From NCBI GenBank assembly GCA_030527205.1, contig JAUNBG010000002.1:62001-126000 (forward strand): a stretch of DNA of 64,000 nucleotides, read 5' to 3'. Of this stretch, positions 16,882-27,205 are shown in pieces. Numbering within the stretch: the first letter of the stretch is position 1; every line of letters starts with the position of its first letter. A program made the translations under genes and the position numbers. The DNA comes from Planctomycetia bacterium (lineage in GTDB: Bacteria > Planctomycetota > Planctomycetia > Pirellulales > Thermoguttaceae). The notes under the pieces were generated by a model. It was not told where the DNA came from. It made no database searches and was given only the letters and a program-made list of their open reading frames with translations.

Positions 16882-17271
16882 CTAAAGATCATCTCCGAGA
16901 GCGACAGCGTAAGCAACAGCATAAAGATCGCAATGGGAAATGGAGATTTGAATTTGCGAGATACTGAGCGAATCGGCGATTGTTTTGGCGCCGCCTGACA
17001 GAACGATTGTTGGTTTTCCTCCGCTTTCGTTGAGAACTTCGACATCTTTCCAGGTTATGCCGGCGATCCAACCGGTTCCGAGCGCTTTCAGGACGGCTTC
17101 TTTCGCGGCCCAGCGCCCGGCCAAATGTTGATTCTGCTGCTTTTTTTTCGTACTGTAAAGAAGTTCCGCCTCGGTATAAACCCGTTGAAGAAAATGATCG
17201 GCATGACGTTCGACCATTTTGCCGATTCGATCAATTTCGGTAATATCGGTTCCGATTCCAACAATTCGCAT
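16882..17271 (-). CDS. acpS: Holo-[acyl-carrier-protein] synthase
   Basis: AcpS moves 4'-phosphopantetheine from CoA to the ACP serine. The 129-residue protein begins MRIVGIGTDITEIDRI (Mg-binding Asp) and holds GRWAAKEAVLKALGTG (second metal ligand Glu and CoA contacts) and ISISHCDLYAVAYAVA at the end. Length and motifs are standard. It lies between fliQ (opposite strand) and the GspK-like gene (same strand, 130 bp upstream in position, but downstream in transcription). Confidence 0.95.
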   Translation of the reverse strand: MRIVGIGTDITEIDRIGKMVERHADHFLQRVYTEAELLYSTKKKQQNQHLAGRWAAKEAVLKALGTGWIAGITWKDVEVLNESGGKPTIVLSGGAKTIADSLSISQIQISISHCDLYAVAYAVALGDDL

Positions 17272-17399
17272 AAAAACATTCTATTCGAAAAAGATGCAGC
17301 CAGACATAAGCCTGACCGCATTGTTTTAACAAAATTCATTTAATTCAACAAAATATCAAAAAATTCCTGTTTCGTGACAATCATCGAAACCTCATTCAA

Positions 17400-20300
17400 T
17401 TAATCGAGTTGCCGTTGAATTAAAATGGAATTCTTATAATTGGCGGACTGACCGCGACGGAAATCGACAGGAATCGAACGATCAATAATATAAAACGATC
17501 GATTTCGTTTCGTTTCGCCATAATCGCTGCCGAGTTCTTTGCCATAAGTATAACCGTCCGGATAAATCGCTTGATAATAATGATAATACTTATAACCCGG
17601 ATTATTGAATTCATTGCCAATCGGATTGCCATCTGGATCAATATTGGGAATATTAACGCCAGGAACAGCTCGTTCAACCTCAAAATATCCAATCGTAACC
17701 CAAACGGCAAAAACATTGGAACGATTCGTCAACAATCCGGAAAGACGTTGTATTTCTTCGGTTGCGCCAAACATATTCCCATGAAACTTACCGGGTTCGG
17801 CATTATTATCAAATAATGAACCGGATTCTCCATTTTGTGAAGCAAGTAACGAGAACTTTTCCGGGGCTTTCCATCCGTTTGCATCCAAATCGGAAAAGAA
17901 TCCTTTTAAACTAACATCCTCTTCGTTGGTTCCGAGTTCCGTATTATCTGTTTTGGAATATAATCCTTTCGTAAACAGAGAACTTGTATGAGGCGGCATA
18001 AACGGTAAAAAATAGTTATGGAAATACATTGACGTATCAGAATTTTTAAACAAATAAGATAAACGATCTCCGTAAAAGCCGCTATTGGCAATCGCTTCAT
18101 TTCCATTCCCATCTGTTTGGATTTCATTGTCCCAAGGCGTATTTGTGTTATCTTCAAACTGCTTATCTCCGGAAAGGCCAGCCCAAACTGGAGCGGTCAG
18201 CGTATTAATGTTAATTTTTCCCGGTTCGCGCAATTTCGAGTCGAAAATGGGATCATAAGTAAAGAGAACAGGATTGCCATCGTCATCAAATTTAAGAGGC
18301 GTTTGTTCAAATCCGGACAAATAATAGGCATCGGGATAAAGCGAAGGAACATAAACGAACTCGAACAATTTGCATAAGTTGAGCGATTTACCCGTCGTTG
18401 TCGAACTATGGAAAAAGTTGAGATAAGGACCTAACGAAGGTTGGGGCTTGTCTTCCTTAGCATGAAATCCTCGATTTCCAAAGATTCCTCCCTGCTCTTT
18501 GCCATTCGTTCCCAACGATCCAAACTCGGAATCGGAATTCTTGTCCTTGCCATAAACGGATTCTATGAAATTAAACTTACTCTCAGGTATTCGAACGAAT
18601 TCCTGATTAAACCGTCCCGGCGCACTGGCGGGAACGAGCATGATTTCCGCCGGATTACTAAACGGCGCATCGTTCCAAATCAAATGTTCAAACGGTTTTT
18701 TCGGCGATCCGTAATAGACGTCATCTTTGTTTTGGTAATCGTCATTTAAGCCGTCGAACCAATTTGTCGTATCTCGATCCCTTCGATCATTAAAATAGCC
18801 CAACGTTTCTTTTGGACGATATTGAATGACGGCAAGAGGATCTTTATATTGATCGAATAACTTAACGTCGGTAAGTGCGAACGGAGCTTCAAGTCCTGAA
18901 TGCGATTTTCCCGTTGGTTTATAAATGGAACGATTCCAGGGATTCGGACGCCAATCAATTGGGTTGTCTTTGCCGTTGTCGAAAACTGTTTGGTTGGAAT
19001 TCCCTGGTTGCCGAGAACTGAAATGCTCTTCAAATTTACAAATTTTAACGTCACCAAAAGCGCGTTGCGAATTTTCTATCTTGAGTTCATTTTGGGTCGA
19101 CGAAGAATCGTCGTCAAATTTTAGATTGTTTTCTTGCGCTTCTGTTACACATTCTCCATTAAAAACGGTTAAATCCATTACATTCCAATCAACCGTAAGA
19201 TAAGGATTCAAAAGCGGATGATAGGGTCGATTCGGATCGGCAACCCGTTGCAGAAACGCCGATTTATAACCTGGAATGGTTCCGAGTCCAAAAAGTTTAT
19301 CATCACCAATGGGAAAACCTTTGCTTCCCGAGTTGTTCGAGTTACTTTGCGGCAATTCAAATGGAGTATCTTCTGGCGACGTCGTTAAAGTTGGATAAGG
19401 ATCATTTTTAGAAACCCAAAGCGGTTCGGAAATATTCAATCCTCGACCGCTAACGTTGGAAACGGCAACCATATATTGATAACGATGGTCCTTTGTTTTA
19501 TCGTTACCGTTTCCAAGTCCGGCAAGATTGGTTAAATCAATCCGATTTGTGGACGGAATTCCGAATTTTCCTGTGTCTCCGCCTTCATAAACGGCGGTTT
19601 CTCCTGTTTTGGGTTCCTCTCCATTTACATTATATTTTTCATTTGCAGTTATTTCCTTTATCTTCGAACCGATCGGTCGCGATTCCTCTGGACCAACAAC
19701 AAGATATTGATTCGGAGCCAGATAAACTATTCCATCTTCTTTCGAATTTTGGAAAATACGTACCGCATCGGTCCATTCTCCTTTTCGAATACTGCCTGCT
19801 TTATTTCTATCGTCTTCCAGTAGTTTTGTGTGACAGAACCAGACGATTCGATCAAGTTCGATCTCTTTTTTCAAATCGTCTTCTTTTGTTATTTTCGTTG
19901 GCCCCAAAATATTTGAAGCGGGCAGATTATAATCCTTCCAAGTTGGAATTACTCCTGGTTTACTCCCGATATTATCATTACTCATATTATATTCTGTTAA
20001 AGAATCAATATCCGTCTCCAAAGAAATTGGCAAATTACGAAACTGTTTCGGTTGGAAGGAAAATGTTGGCTTTTTGTCATCATCGGTAATCCAGGAAAGA
20101 ACGCTATTCTCCTTTTTACGATAGATCTTTTCCTTATCGTCACTTGGTTCTCCCATTGGCGCTGTGCTATCGCTAATAGCAATCCGCCAAACGGGATATT
20201 CTCCATTTGTCACATCGCCCACAGGCGGAGTTTTCTTGCTAAGACGAAGTTGCCATTGATCGTCTATGAAATCGTAAAGTTCAGGCGACTGCGGAATATT

Positions 20301-23300
20301 GGGATTCGCAGTGCAATAGAGTTCCAAATATGTCGATCCGACCGGGCGGGCAACTTGATCAAATGTGGGATCTTGCCCTTTACCGCTGGCTTTGCTATAC
20401 TTCTCGTTGCCTGAAAGGTTACTGTTGTTATCTTCTCTTGTATCGGCAATTTTCAGATCATGGAAGCTCATTGTTTCGGTTAAAACGAGATCGGGACGTT
20501 CCATTCCCCAAACAAGCCGGAAACCCAAGTCGGAAACAGGAGGAGTACTGCCTTCTTCGGTTTCTTTCTGACAAAGCCATTTTGTGATATCTTGAGCAAA
20601 GGTTATGTCTTCGTTGTTACCGTTTTCGTCCAGACGTCTGGTATATATTGAATCTGGATTGGCAAAGGCGTTTTGGAAAAAGTCCGTGTTAATGGTCTCA
20701 CTGAAGACTACATCATCAAATATTATTTCTCTTATTTCGTTTCCATTGACTATTGTCGTTTGATATGAGCTTGTCGTCCACCAACCGTCGAAAGGGTTGA
20801 TATCGAAATAAAACGGCGTCATCGTTGCGTCCGGATCGGAAAAATCAATGAGATTAACGATCCATTGCGCGATTCGTGTCGCTGTTAATTCTTCGAAAAG
20901 CTCTTTATCGGCATCTTTCTTGAGATCGTCAATACAGAAACCTTTTTCAAAATAATTGCTGTAGTCTTTGTTATCAATGTCCGTATATTCTTCTTTGGGA
21001 TAAAGGTCGCCTGCATAACGATCATGATAGGTCAACGTCATCAACAGAATATAGAGTCCGCGCGCGTACTCCATACGTTTCACCAAGCCATAATTATGCG
21101 AAAACCGAGCGTTGTCGGTTAGATTGCCGGCGTTATCATATTTTTCAAAATTGCCATTGCCATCGATAACCAAATCATTCCAATAGCTTTTCTTTGATAA
21201 TTGATTCAAGTCGATTTTCTGACCGTTACGAATTTCTTTCGGAAGCATCGAGACAAGATTAAGAGTCGTGTCTTCGATAAAGTTGTTGATGTCTTCCTTT
21301 TCGTTATCTTTGAGGTTTGAGATGAAATTGTTGAAATTTTTATCAACTTCATGTCTGACGCAGCGGCGAATCAACTCTGTGATTCCTATAACTCCGTCCT
21401 GGAAATTGAGTTCTGTTTGCGTTTTATCTTCATCATGCTTGATTACTTTCTTATCGGCGCCAGGAATCGGGAAAACCATACTGGCGGCTGGAATATCGCT
21501 GCTGAGCGTTGTTATCGACTTACTGAGTTTATTGCAGATTTCGTCTGCCATCAATTTTCTTAAACGTTCGCCCTCGATCATACTGCCGTCTTCAAGTGTG
21601 TACTCCGAACGATTTATGTTAAGATCTCCCAATATTTCATATAAAGTCGACGGAAGAGACGCAGTATCGGTATCCCAGGGACGAAGCAACTTTTCAAGCA
21701 TGGAAACGGTAAAAGGCGAATCTTCGGCAGAGAAATGATTTTGGTACACCAAATATGGGTTTTCGCTGTTTTGAGGCGAATAAGTCATGCGTTCATGACC
21801 GAGAGCATCATAGGAACGAAAACCGGAATCGGTGAAATTGAAATCCGGAAAATATTTCCAATTCTTTGCATAATCAAAAATGCGAACTTTTCCCCGATAT
21901 GGAAAAAAAACAAGTTCCGGATCAGCGTTACCCGTTTCGGCGGAACTTCCAAAATAAGTTGGCCGCATCATTTGGAAGAAATATTTTTTGGTTTTATCGC
22001 TATCGAATTCATTATTATTATCGTCTTGATAACCTGGTTGACGAAGAGCTGTCCGAGTGCTCATGACGTTATTCCAGGCGTCAAGCAGATTTTCTGATGC
22101 TTTTGTTTCATTAATTGCATTGGAAGTATTACGATGCCAAAGAATATTGGATACAATACGATCAGCGAAAGGTAAAGAATCATCATCAACGGAAAGTAAA
22201 CCTTCTGTACTGCTTAACATATTGTTTAACGACTCATAGAGCAGAACGCTGGACGCTCCCAATCCGCTTCCTCGCATTGTATACTTATTGATAAAATCCC
22301 CATCTTCATTCTGAGCGAATTGTTCATTATTATCGTCACGCCATTCTGCGTCGCCAGGGAGTTCAACGTTATAAAACGGGGAATCGGATAAACGATTTAC
22401 GATCATCTTATCTAATTCTTTAAGGTCGAATAAGAAAGAAAACGGTTTCGCCGTTTTTGTGTTTTTGTTGTAATAAGCCGAATTGAAATTCGGTACCTGA
22501 TCCCAGTTTCCCGCTGTATTGACATTGGTTCGCCCGTCAAGATCAAGAACGGTATAGGAATACATGGTTGCGTAGGGCGTCCCGTTTTTATCCGTTCGAA
22601 TCGGAAGTCCGGAAGGAACCCAAATGCCGTCCCGGACGCCATCGTTGTCGTTATCGACATCGGGAAAAAAGGGAGCGTCAACTCTTTCGCCATTACTATC
22701 GATAAAATAGTTGTAGGCCGCTCTTTGAGCAAACGTTTCAACCTCGAGATCCATATCGTTACGATTCTGCGGTCCGTTATTGCCGTATTTTGTCATGGAC
22801 GGATTACTGCCGTCGAAATTCCAATGATCCATCGGAAGCGGACGCGGCGTTAATTTACGCAACATGCACAATTTATCAAAAAATTTTTCTTTAGAACCAT
22901 TTTTTTCAAGGAATTCAATGGATGTAGCTCCATTGAGTTTGTTTGCCATATGTTCGAGATTGCCGACAAACCATGCGAACAGTTCCGGGCGATAAAAAGA
23001 AGGCGTAATACCCAGCTCGTTTCGACGAGCCAGGAAAAGCGATTTCGTATCTGCCGCCGTATAAGGAGCGCTCATATTGACAGGAACTCGATAATATTGC
23101 GGATCAGTCAAATCAGTTGTTTGTGAATCATAATTTCCGTCAAGCAAATGAGCCCAAAAGAGCTGCGGAGAAATCGTATTGTCCGGATCTGTAAAAGTTG
23201 CTATATCGGGCGCCGAAGGATTTCCCCAACAGGCAAACGGAAATCCATAATAAAGTTTCGATTCGGTGCCGTCCTGTGATCGATACTTAATAAGGCCTTC

Positions 23301-24020
23301 TTGGGCATCAAGGTTTGTTGCCGGCGAAAAATAACCGGCGCCCGTCCCGGAAAACATAGGACGGTTCACTCGAACGGAAACATTACTAAGGCTCGAAACG
23401 CCATATTTGTTATATAATAAATTAAAGAAATTTTCGATATCTTTGGTCGATTGTATGCGAAAGAGTATGGAAGTTTGACCATTGTCCGTGATGAGTTCTT
23501 TATCTGAAACGATAACGCTTTTTCCATTGATTAAATGATCCCAATGATCACAATCGCTAATTTCGTTAATCGTTGTATTCATCGACCAATCGCAATTTCC
23601 GATCGTTAGAATATTCCCTGTATTTTCAAGAAGATTATTAACGTATCTAAAATCATTATTGCCGTTCATTGTTACTTTGAGAAAAATGTCTCCATTATCA
23701 TCACGAATTGCTTCCCATTTTGTCAAAAACGTTAAATCGACATCCGGATTATGTCCGTAAAGATTTTCCATAATTCCGAGCGGCCCGAGCGGGCAGCGCT
23801 TGTTGTTGGTTCCAAGCAAGAGTGTTTTAATGGCAAATGCAGCGTCGTCTTCGGGCGTTATTCCGACATCGAGGTCTTTTTCGCTGGCATATTTCGCTGT
23901 TTCGGCCATATTCGTTGTTACGATCATGAACGTCAGAACAATCATCGCAAACATCGTCATCAAGCCGAGAATCAGTAATAAAACAGCTCCGGTCTCTTTT
24001 TGCGTTGTTAAACGTTTCAT
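17400..24020 (-). CDS. Giant GspK-like pseudopilin-associated protein (2206 residues)
   Basis: The start ATG at 24020 follows GGAGATACCC. The N-terminus MKRLTTQKETGAVLLLILGL continues as one hydrophobic helix to about residue 36, like a prepilin but without Glu at position 5, as in GspK. Two segments recall GspK helix-hairpin-helix regions: TNVNTAGNW near residue 495 and GKININTLTAPVWAGLSG near 1932. A Ca-binding-like DVDNDNDGVRDGIWVP lies near 465. The rest is Asn/Asp-rich, extracytoplasmic in character and unlike anything I can name. GspK caps the pseudopilus tip in type II secretion and is usually about 300-350 residues. Placement at the end of a prepilin cluster supports that role. Repeated GspK-like modules or an attached surface domain are both possible. 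Confidence 0.7.
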   Translation of the reverse strand: MKRLTTQKETGAVLLLILGLMTMFAMIVLTFMIVTTNMAETAKYASEKDLDVGITPEDDAAFAIKTLLLGTNNKRCPLGPLGIMENLYGHNPDVDLTFLTKWEAIRDDNGDIFLKVTMNGNNDFRYVNNLLENTGNILTIGNCDWSMNTTINEISDCDHWDHLINGKSVIVSDKELITDNGQTSILFRIQSTKDIENFFNLLYNKYGVSSLSNVSVRVNRPMFSGTGAGYFSPATNLDAQEGLIKYRSQDGTESKLYYGFPFACWGNPSAPDIATFTDPDNTISPQLFWAHLLDGNYDSQTTDLTDPQYYRVPVNMSAPYTAADTKSLFLARRNELGITPSFYRPELFAWFVGNLEHMANKLNGATSIEFLEKNGSKEKFFDKLCMLRKLTPRPLPMDHWNFDGSNPSMTKYGNNGPQNRNDMDLEVETFAQRAAYNYFIDSNGERVDAPFFPDVDNDNDGVRDGIWVPSGLPIRTDKNGTPYATMYSYTVLDLDGRTNVNTAGNWDQVPNFNSAYYNKNTKTAKPFSFLFDLKELDKMIVNRLSDSPFYNVELPGDAEWRDDNNEQFAQNEDGDFINKYTMRGSGLGASSVLLYESLNNMLSSTEGLLSVDDDSLPFADRIVSNILWHRNTSNAINETKASENLLDAWNNVMSTRTALRQPGYQDDNNNEFDSDKTKKYFFQMMRPTYFGSSAETGNADPELVFFPYRGKVRIFDYAKNWKYFPDFNFTDSGFRSYDALGHERMTYSPQNSENPYLVYQNHFSAEDSPFTVSMLEKLLRPWDTDTASLPSTLYEILGDLNINRSEYTLEDGSMIEGERLRKLMADEICNKLSKSITTLSSDIPAASMVFPIPGADKKVIKHDEDKTQTELNFQDGVIGITELIRRCVRHEVDKNFNNFISNLKDNEKEDINNFIEDTTLNLVSMLPKEIRNGQKIDLNQLSKKSYWNDLVIDGNGNFEKYDNAGNLTDNARFSHNYGLVKRMEYARGLYILLMTLTYHDRYAGDLYPKEEYTDIDNKDYSNYFEKGFCIDDLKKDADKELFEELTATRIAQWIVNLIDFSDPDATMTPFYFDINPFDGWWTTSSYQTTIVNGNEIREIIFDDVVFSETINTDFFQNAFANPDSIYTRRLDENGNNEDITFAQDITKWLCQKETEEGSTPPVSDLGFRLVWGMERPDLVLTETMSFHDLKIADTREDNNSNLSGNEKYSKASGKGQDPTFDQVARPVGSTYLELYCTANPNIPQSPELYDFIDDQWQLRLSKKTPPVGDVTNGEYPVWRIAISDSTAPMGEPSDDKEKIYRKKENSVLSWITDDDKKPTFSFQPKQFRNLPISLETDIDSLTEYNMSNDNIGSKPGVIPTWKDYNLPASNILGPTKITKEDDLKKEIELDRIVWFCHTKLLEDDRNKAGSIRKGEWTDAVRIFQNSKEDGIVYLAPNQYLVVGPEESRPIGSKIKEITANEKYNVNGEEPKTGETAVYEGGDTGKFGIPSTNRIDLTNLAGLGNGNDKTKDHRYQYMVAVSNVSGRGLNISEPLWVSKNDPYPTLTTSPEDTPFELPQSNSNNSGSKGFPIGDDKLFGLGTIPGYKSAFLQRVADPNRPYHPLLNPYLTVDWNVMDLTVFNGECVTEAQENNLKFDDDSSSTQNELKIENSQRAFGDVKICKFEEHFSSRQPGNSNQTVFDNGKDNPIDWRPNPWNRSIYKPTGKSHSGLEAPFALTDVKLFDQYKDPLAVIQYRPKETLGYFNDRRDRDTTNWFDGLNDDYQNKDDVYYGSPKKPFEHLIWNDAPFSNPAEIMLVPASAPGRFNQEFVRIPESKFNFIESVYGKDKNSDSEFGSLGTNGKEQGGIFGNRGFHAKEDKPQPSLGPYLNFFHSSTTTGKSLNLCKLFEFVYVPSLYPDAYYLSGFEQTPLKFDDDGNPVLFTYDPIFDSKLREPGKININTLTAPVWAGLSGDKQFEDNTNTPWDNEIQTDGNGNEAIANSGFYGDRLSYLFKNSDTSMYFHNYFLPFMPPHTSSLFTKGLYSKTDNTELGTNEEDVSLKGFFSDLDANGWKAPEKFSLLASQNGESGSLFDNNAEPGKFHGNMFGATEEIQRLSGLLTNRSNVFAVWVTIGYFEVERAVPGVNIPNIDPDGNPIGNEFNNPGYKYYHYYQAIYPDGYTYGKELGSDYGETKRNRSFYIIDRSIPVDFRRGQSANYKNSILIQRQLD

Positions 24021-24215
24021 GGGTATCTCCTTTAAATCAAACATATTCTTTCTTTTATCGACAAAAAAGGTCAATCGGTTTCAAAATGAGACGATTTTGA
24101 TGTTCTTGTCTTCCATCTCGTCAGGACGCTTCTTTGTTCGTTTCATCTGCACGAAAAAACGAGTCGATGTTTCTCAAAATGGTTTGCAATCTCTTCTATT
24201 GCTACTATAAATCAT

Positions 24216-25205
24216 TTATTCAATATTTACCAGAACTTTTTTTGAATAAACGCCGCAGACGTTCGGAAAAATATAAGCGATAATATTATTTGCATTGAGC
24301 TCGCCTGTCCGCCAAAGCGTTGGCGTCGTCGGACCGATAAGCGTTACACAAAGATCCGTTCCATTCACTTTATAATTCGCAATTTTATACCATTTACTGA
24401 TTTTGCGTCCGTTATCATCGGGGCCGGAAAGAAGCAAATGCGTCGTTGTTTTCATTTGTTCCTGAATAAAACTGATATCCGTCGTATTATCTGTTGAAAG
24501 AACATTCGAAAGATCAATAACAAAGTTTCCGCCCTGAAAGCCGGTTCCGCCCATTGTTGCAGAAAACGATTTATCTTCGCCGGGAACGCGGCTTTTAAAA
24601 ACAATCGCGTCAATATCGACCTGACCGATTTTATTGAGCGGACAGGCGGCGATATCAACGACGGTTTCGCTTTCATGGAAAGTCAGCATGGACATCCAGG
24701 AATACTTTCCGTCAAATTTGGTTGGATCGTTGTAATATTTGTCCGGTTCATCTTCTTTGAAAAGTTCAGGCCGAAAATCATATCCTTCTTCGGCTTCGGA
24801 AACGCCGTAAACAATATCGTCCCGGGTTCGGAAAATGGAATCGAGAAAAGGTCCCGTTTGGCCCGTTCCCAACGGATCGATTAAAACGGGGGAATTCAAA
24901 TTGACGGTTGTATTGAATCTATCGAGAACAGAGTTGTTATTGACGTCTGTAAGATACTTAAAAGATTGCGGATCAGAAAACCATAACGAAAAATTCGACG
25001 GATTATATAATTCATTAACCAAAACTCGTTTAATAGCGTTTCGCGCAAGATTTCCTGTATAATCCGCGTCGTTCATTTTTGACATCTGATAACTGCCGAA
25101 CGGAATCGACGCCAAAACGCCGATCAATCCAAACGAAAGAACGAGAATCGAGATCATAATCTCCAAAAGAGACAAACCGTTATTTTTGCATCGATAAGTC
25201 GTCAT
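24216..25205 (-). CDS. Prepilin-like protein (PilV/GspI-like)
   Basis: The 329-residue protein starts MTTYRCKNNGLSLLEIMISI, a class III prepilin signal with the peptidase site after Gly10, Glu at mature position 5 and a single hydrophobic helix to about residue 33. The LSLLEIMISILVLSFGLIG pattern is that of PilV/GspI-type minor pilins. The following ~300 residues are polar and unassigned. Its ATG overlaps the stop of the upstream gene by one base (TAATG), so the two are translationally coupled. It would form part of the pseudopilus tip with the GspK-like protein downstream. Confidence 0.82.
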   Translation of the reverse strand: MTTYRCKNNGLSLLEIMISILVLSFGLIGVLASIPFGSYQMSKMNDADYTGNLARNAIKRVLVNELYNPSNFSLWFSDPQSFKYLTDVNNNSVLDRFNTTVNLNSPVLIDPLGTGQTGPFLDSIFRTRDDIVYGVSEAEEGYDFRPELFKEDEPDKYYNDPTKFDGKYSWMSMLTFHESETVVDIAACPLNKIGQVDIDAIVFKSRVPGEDKSFSATMGGTGFQGGNFVIDLSNVLSTDNTTDISFIQEQMKTTTHLLLSGPDDNGRKISKWYKIANYKVNGTDLCVTLIGPTTPTLWRTGELNANNIIAYIFPNVCGVYSKKVLVNIE

Positions 25206-26260
25206 TAGTAAGCTCCGATATTTCGTTGCGATTGTCGGGCGAAATTACGCGATTGATATAAAACGGGATCCGATGAGTTCGGATCAATGTCCGTATTGAC
25301 TTCAACGGTTGAAACCATTCCATTTTGCGGGTTAATGGTAACCCAGAAATTCGAGCCGTCCTGATAATTGCGAAGACCGTCTTCCGGAATTCCCAAGGCA
25401 GGAATTCGTTCCCAACGCCCGATCATGAGATAAATCGTGCTGTCGGGAATATTATTGAGAAGCCCCAAACCGGAAATCGAATCAACGCTTCCGTTGGGAA
25501 GAAACATGATCTGAACTTTCGTTGGCTCCATTGGCTCCATTGAAACTTGAACCGTATTCTTATCGGTTCCAGACCAGTCCAAATCGACAACGGTTCCCTG
25601 CGGAAGACCAACCGGGGCAGTCATCGTCGGCTTTGGATCGCGCAAAACCTTGAATGGAACGCCGTCCCTTTTTCGAGGAACCTGAATGCCCGGAATTTCT
25701 CGAATTTCCGAATATGTGATCGTTTGTCCCGAATTCTGCACTGTATTTTTGGATAATTGATAAAATGGTCCCATATTATCAAATTGAATTCTTGCCGATG
25801 TTTGATTTTGAACCAAAACATCCCAGTAAATATCATTTGACGCAATGGAATACAAATTGATGTCTGGATTATCTGGATCCTCTCTCATAATCGGAACACT
25901 TGGATCGGAATAAGGTATTGAAACCATTTCTGCTCCTGTCATTCCCGTATAGGCAGGGGGAACTTCAACCTGACGCAAAACCAGACTGGCGCCGGCAACA
26001 GGATCGCCTGTATTCATATCGAGATTGGTTCCGTCCCAAACTTCGAACATAACGCCGCAAGGCCGACCGGTTTGAATGGCGCGGGCGCGGGCACGGTTCA
26101 AATAAGTACTGACAACCGCCGCGGCATTGCTCGTCGCTTGCGACTGCATCATCGGTTTGAGAACAGGAACGCTTATCGCCGTAACCATTAAAATAATCGT
26201 TGCGACAACCAAAAGCTCAATGAGCGTCATTCCTTTTCGGTTGATTGTTGATCGTTTCAT
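25205..26260 (-). CDS. Prepilin-like protein (GspH/FimT-like)
   Basis: The 351-residue protein has a prepilin leader (MKRSTINRKGMTLIELLVVA), with cleavage after Gly10 and Glu5 in the mature form. The region VVSTYLNRARARAIQTGRPCGVMFEV is the GspH/FimT signature, in which a helix of Arg/Ala-rich sequence is followed by a beta strand. The remainder is a beta-rich globular part with several Pro/Gly loops. The ATG has GGAG upstream. It overlaps the next gene by one base. A minor pseudopilin is the likely role. Confidence 0.85.
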   Translation of the reverse strand: MKRSTINRKGMTLIELLVVATIILMVTAISVPVLKPMMQSQATSNAAAVVSTYLNRARARAIQTGRPCGVMFEVWDGTNLDMNTGDPVAGASLVLRQVEVPPAYTGMTGAEMVSIPYSDPSVPIMREDPDNPDINLYSIASNDIYWDVLVQNQTSARIQFDNMGPFYQLSKNTVQNSGQTITYSEIREIPGIQVPRKRDGVPFKVLRDPKPTMTAPVGLPQGTVVDLDWSGTDKNTVQVSMEPMEPTKVQIMFLPNGSVDSISGLGLLNNIPDSTIYLMIGRWERIPALGIPEDGLRNYQDGSNFWVTINPQNGMVSTVEVNTDIDPNSSDPVLYQSRNFARQSQRNIGAY

Positions 26261-26330
26261 GTCAGGCTCCTTTTAATGGAGAGCGATATTTTAAAAAAGA
26301 GAAGCTAAATAAACTGGGAAAACAATTCTG

Positions 26331-27176
26331 TTACTCGTAAAGACTTTCCAACGTTCCGGACGTTACAAAGTTCGTAATGTTATCCGCGTCTCTGGATGTT
26401 ACGCCGGTTTGAGTTGGAACAAAGCGAGTAATCGTCGGATCATTGGAACCGAAAGAACCGTCAAGCCCGGGATGAACGAGTTGGAAACGCTCTTCGTCAT
26501 ACCATTGAACGATATTTTTCGCTTGATCATATGCTTTTGCATACGGAACGGCGTAACTGATATCGCCATCGTTATCGAATACGAAACTTTTACCAATATA
26601 TCCTGAACCATACGCCGCACGAAAATAGATTACCGGAAATTCGTTCAAACAGAACGCCGGGGCTCCATTGACGTTTGTTTTAATATATTTGGGATCGAAA
26701 TCGAAAAAGGTTTCTTCGCGCTGACCTGTTGACGAATTAAATGGATCAGTTGGATTCAAAAAGAACCCGCCCGGTTTGTTCGGATTGTCCGCTGAAGGAA
26801 GTCCGCCGAGCCAAATGACCAATGAGCTGATATAAGATAAATCGGAATCAGGAAGAAGATTCCAGGCGGTTCGAATACGAACATTGAAATCAATAACAGG
26901 ATCGGGATAATCCTCTGACCCATTATATCGCGGCCAACGTTTTCTCAAATGTTTTTCAACGGCGGCCTGATCGCTGAAGTCGGGCGGATATTCGCCGAAC
27001 TTGTTTTTATAGGCGTCGAGAGCCATTGAAAGTTGCGACATTTCCGTTGAGATCAGACTCGATTTGACCGACTGCCGGACTCCGTGAAATGCGACCGAAG
27101 TGATTCCGGCCAAAAGTCCGATAATCACGATCACGATCAACAGTTCAACCAGCGTAAAACCTCTTCGCGTTTGCAT
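26331..27176 (-). CDS. Type II secretion major-pseudopilin-like protein (GspG-like)
   Basis: The 281-residue protein has the prepilin start MQTRRGFTLVELLIVIVIIG. After the helix comes the GspG-like MSQLSMALDAYKNKFGEYPP. It is about twice as long as GspG; the extra part carries WLGGLPSADNPNKPGGFFLNP and ends DNITNFVTSGTLESLYE. A nearly identical ending is found in the protein at 28152-29051, suggesting the two are paralogues. Start preceded by AAGGAA. The spacing to its neighbours (70 and 29 bp) supports one operon. Confidence 0.85.
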   Translation of the reverse strand: MQTRRGFTLVELLIVIVIIGLLAGITSVAFHGVRQSVKSSLISTEMSQLSMALDAYKNKFGEYPPDFSDQAAVEKHLRKRWPRYNGSEDYPDPVIDFNVRIRTAWNLLPDSDLSYISSLVIWLGGLPSADNPNKPGGFFLNPTDPFNSSTGQREETFFDFDPKYIKTNVNGAPAFCLNEFPVIYFRAAYGSGYIGKSFVFDNDGDISYAVPYAKAYDQAKNIVQWYDEERFQLVHPGLDGSFGSNDPTITRFVPTQTGVTSRDADNITNFVTSGTLESLYE

Positions 27177-27205
27177 GATATTCGTTCCTTATTTCCTATG
27201 AGCTT

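Noticed and set aside
16170-16967. Long frame covering fliQ in a different reading frame
   Set aside because: It overlaps fliQ and acpS, has repeat-derived sequence at its start and no family signal; fliQ is clearly the real gene.
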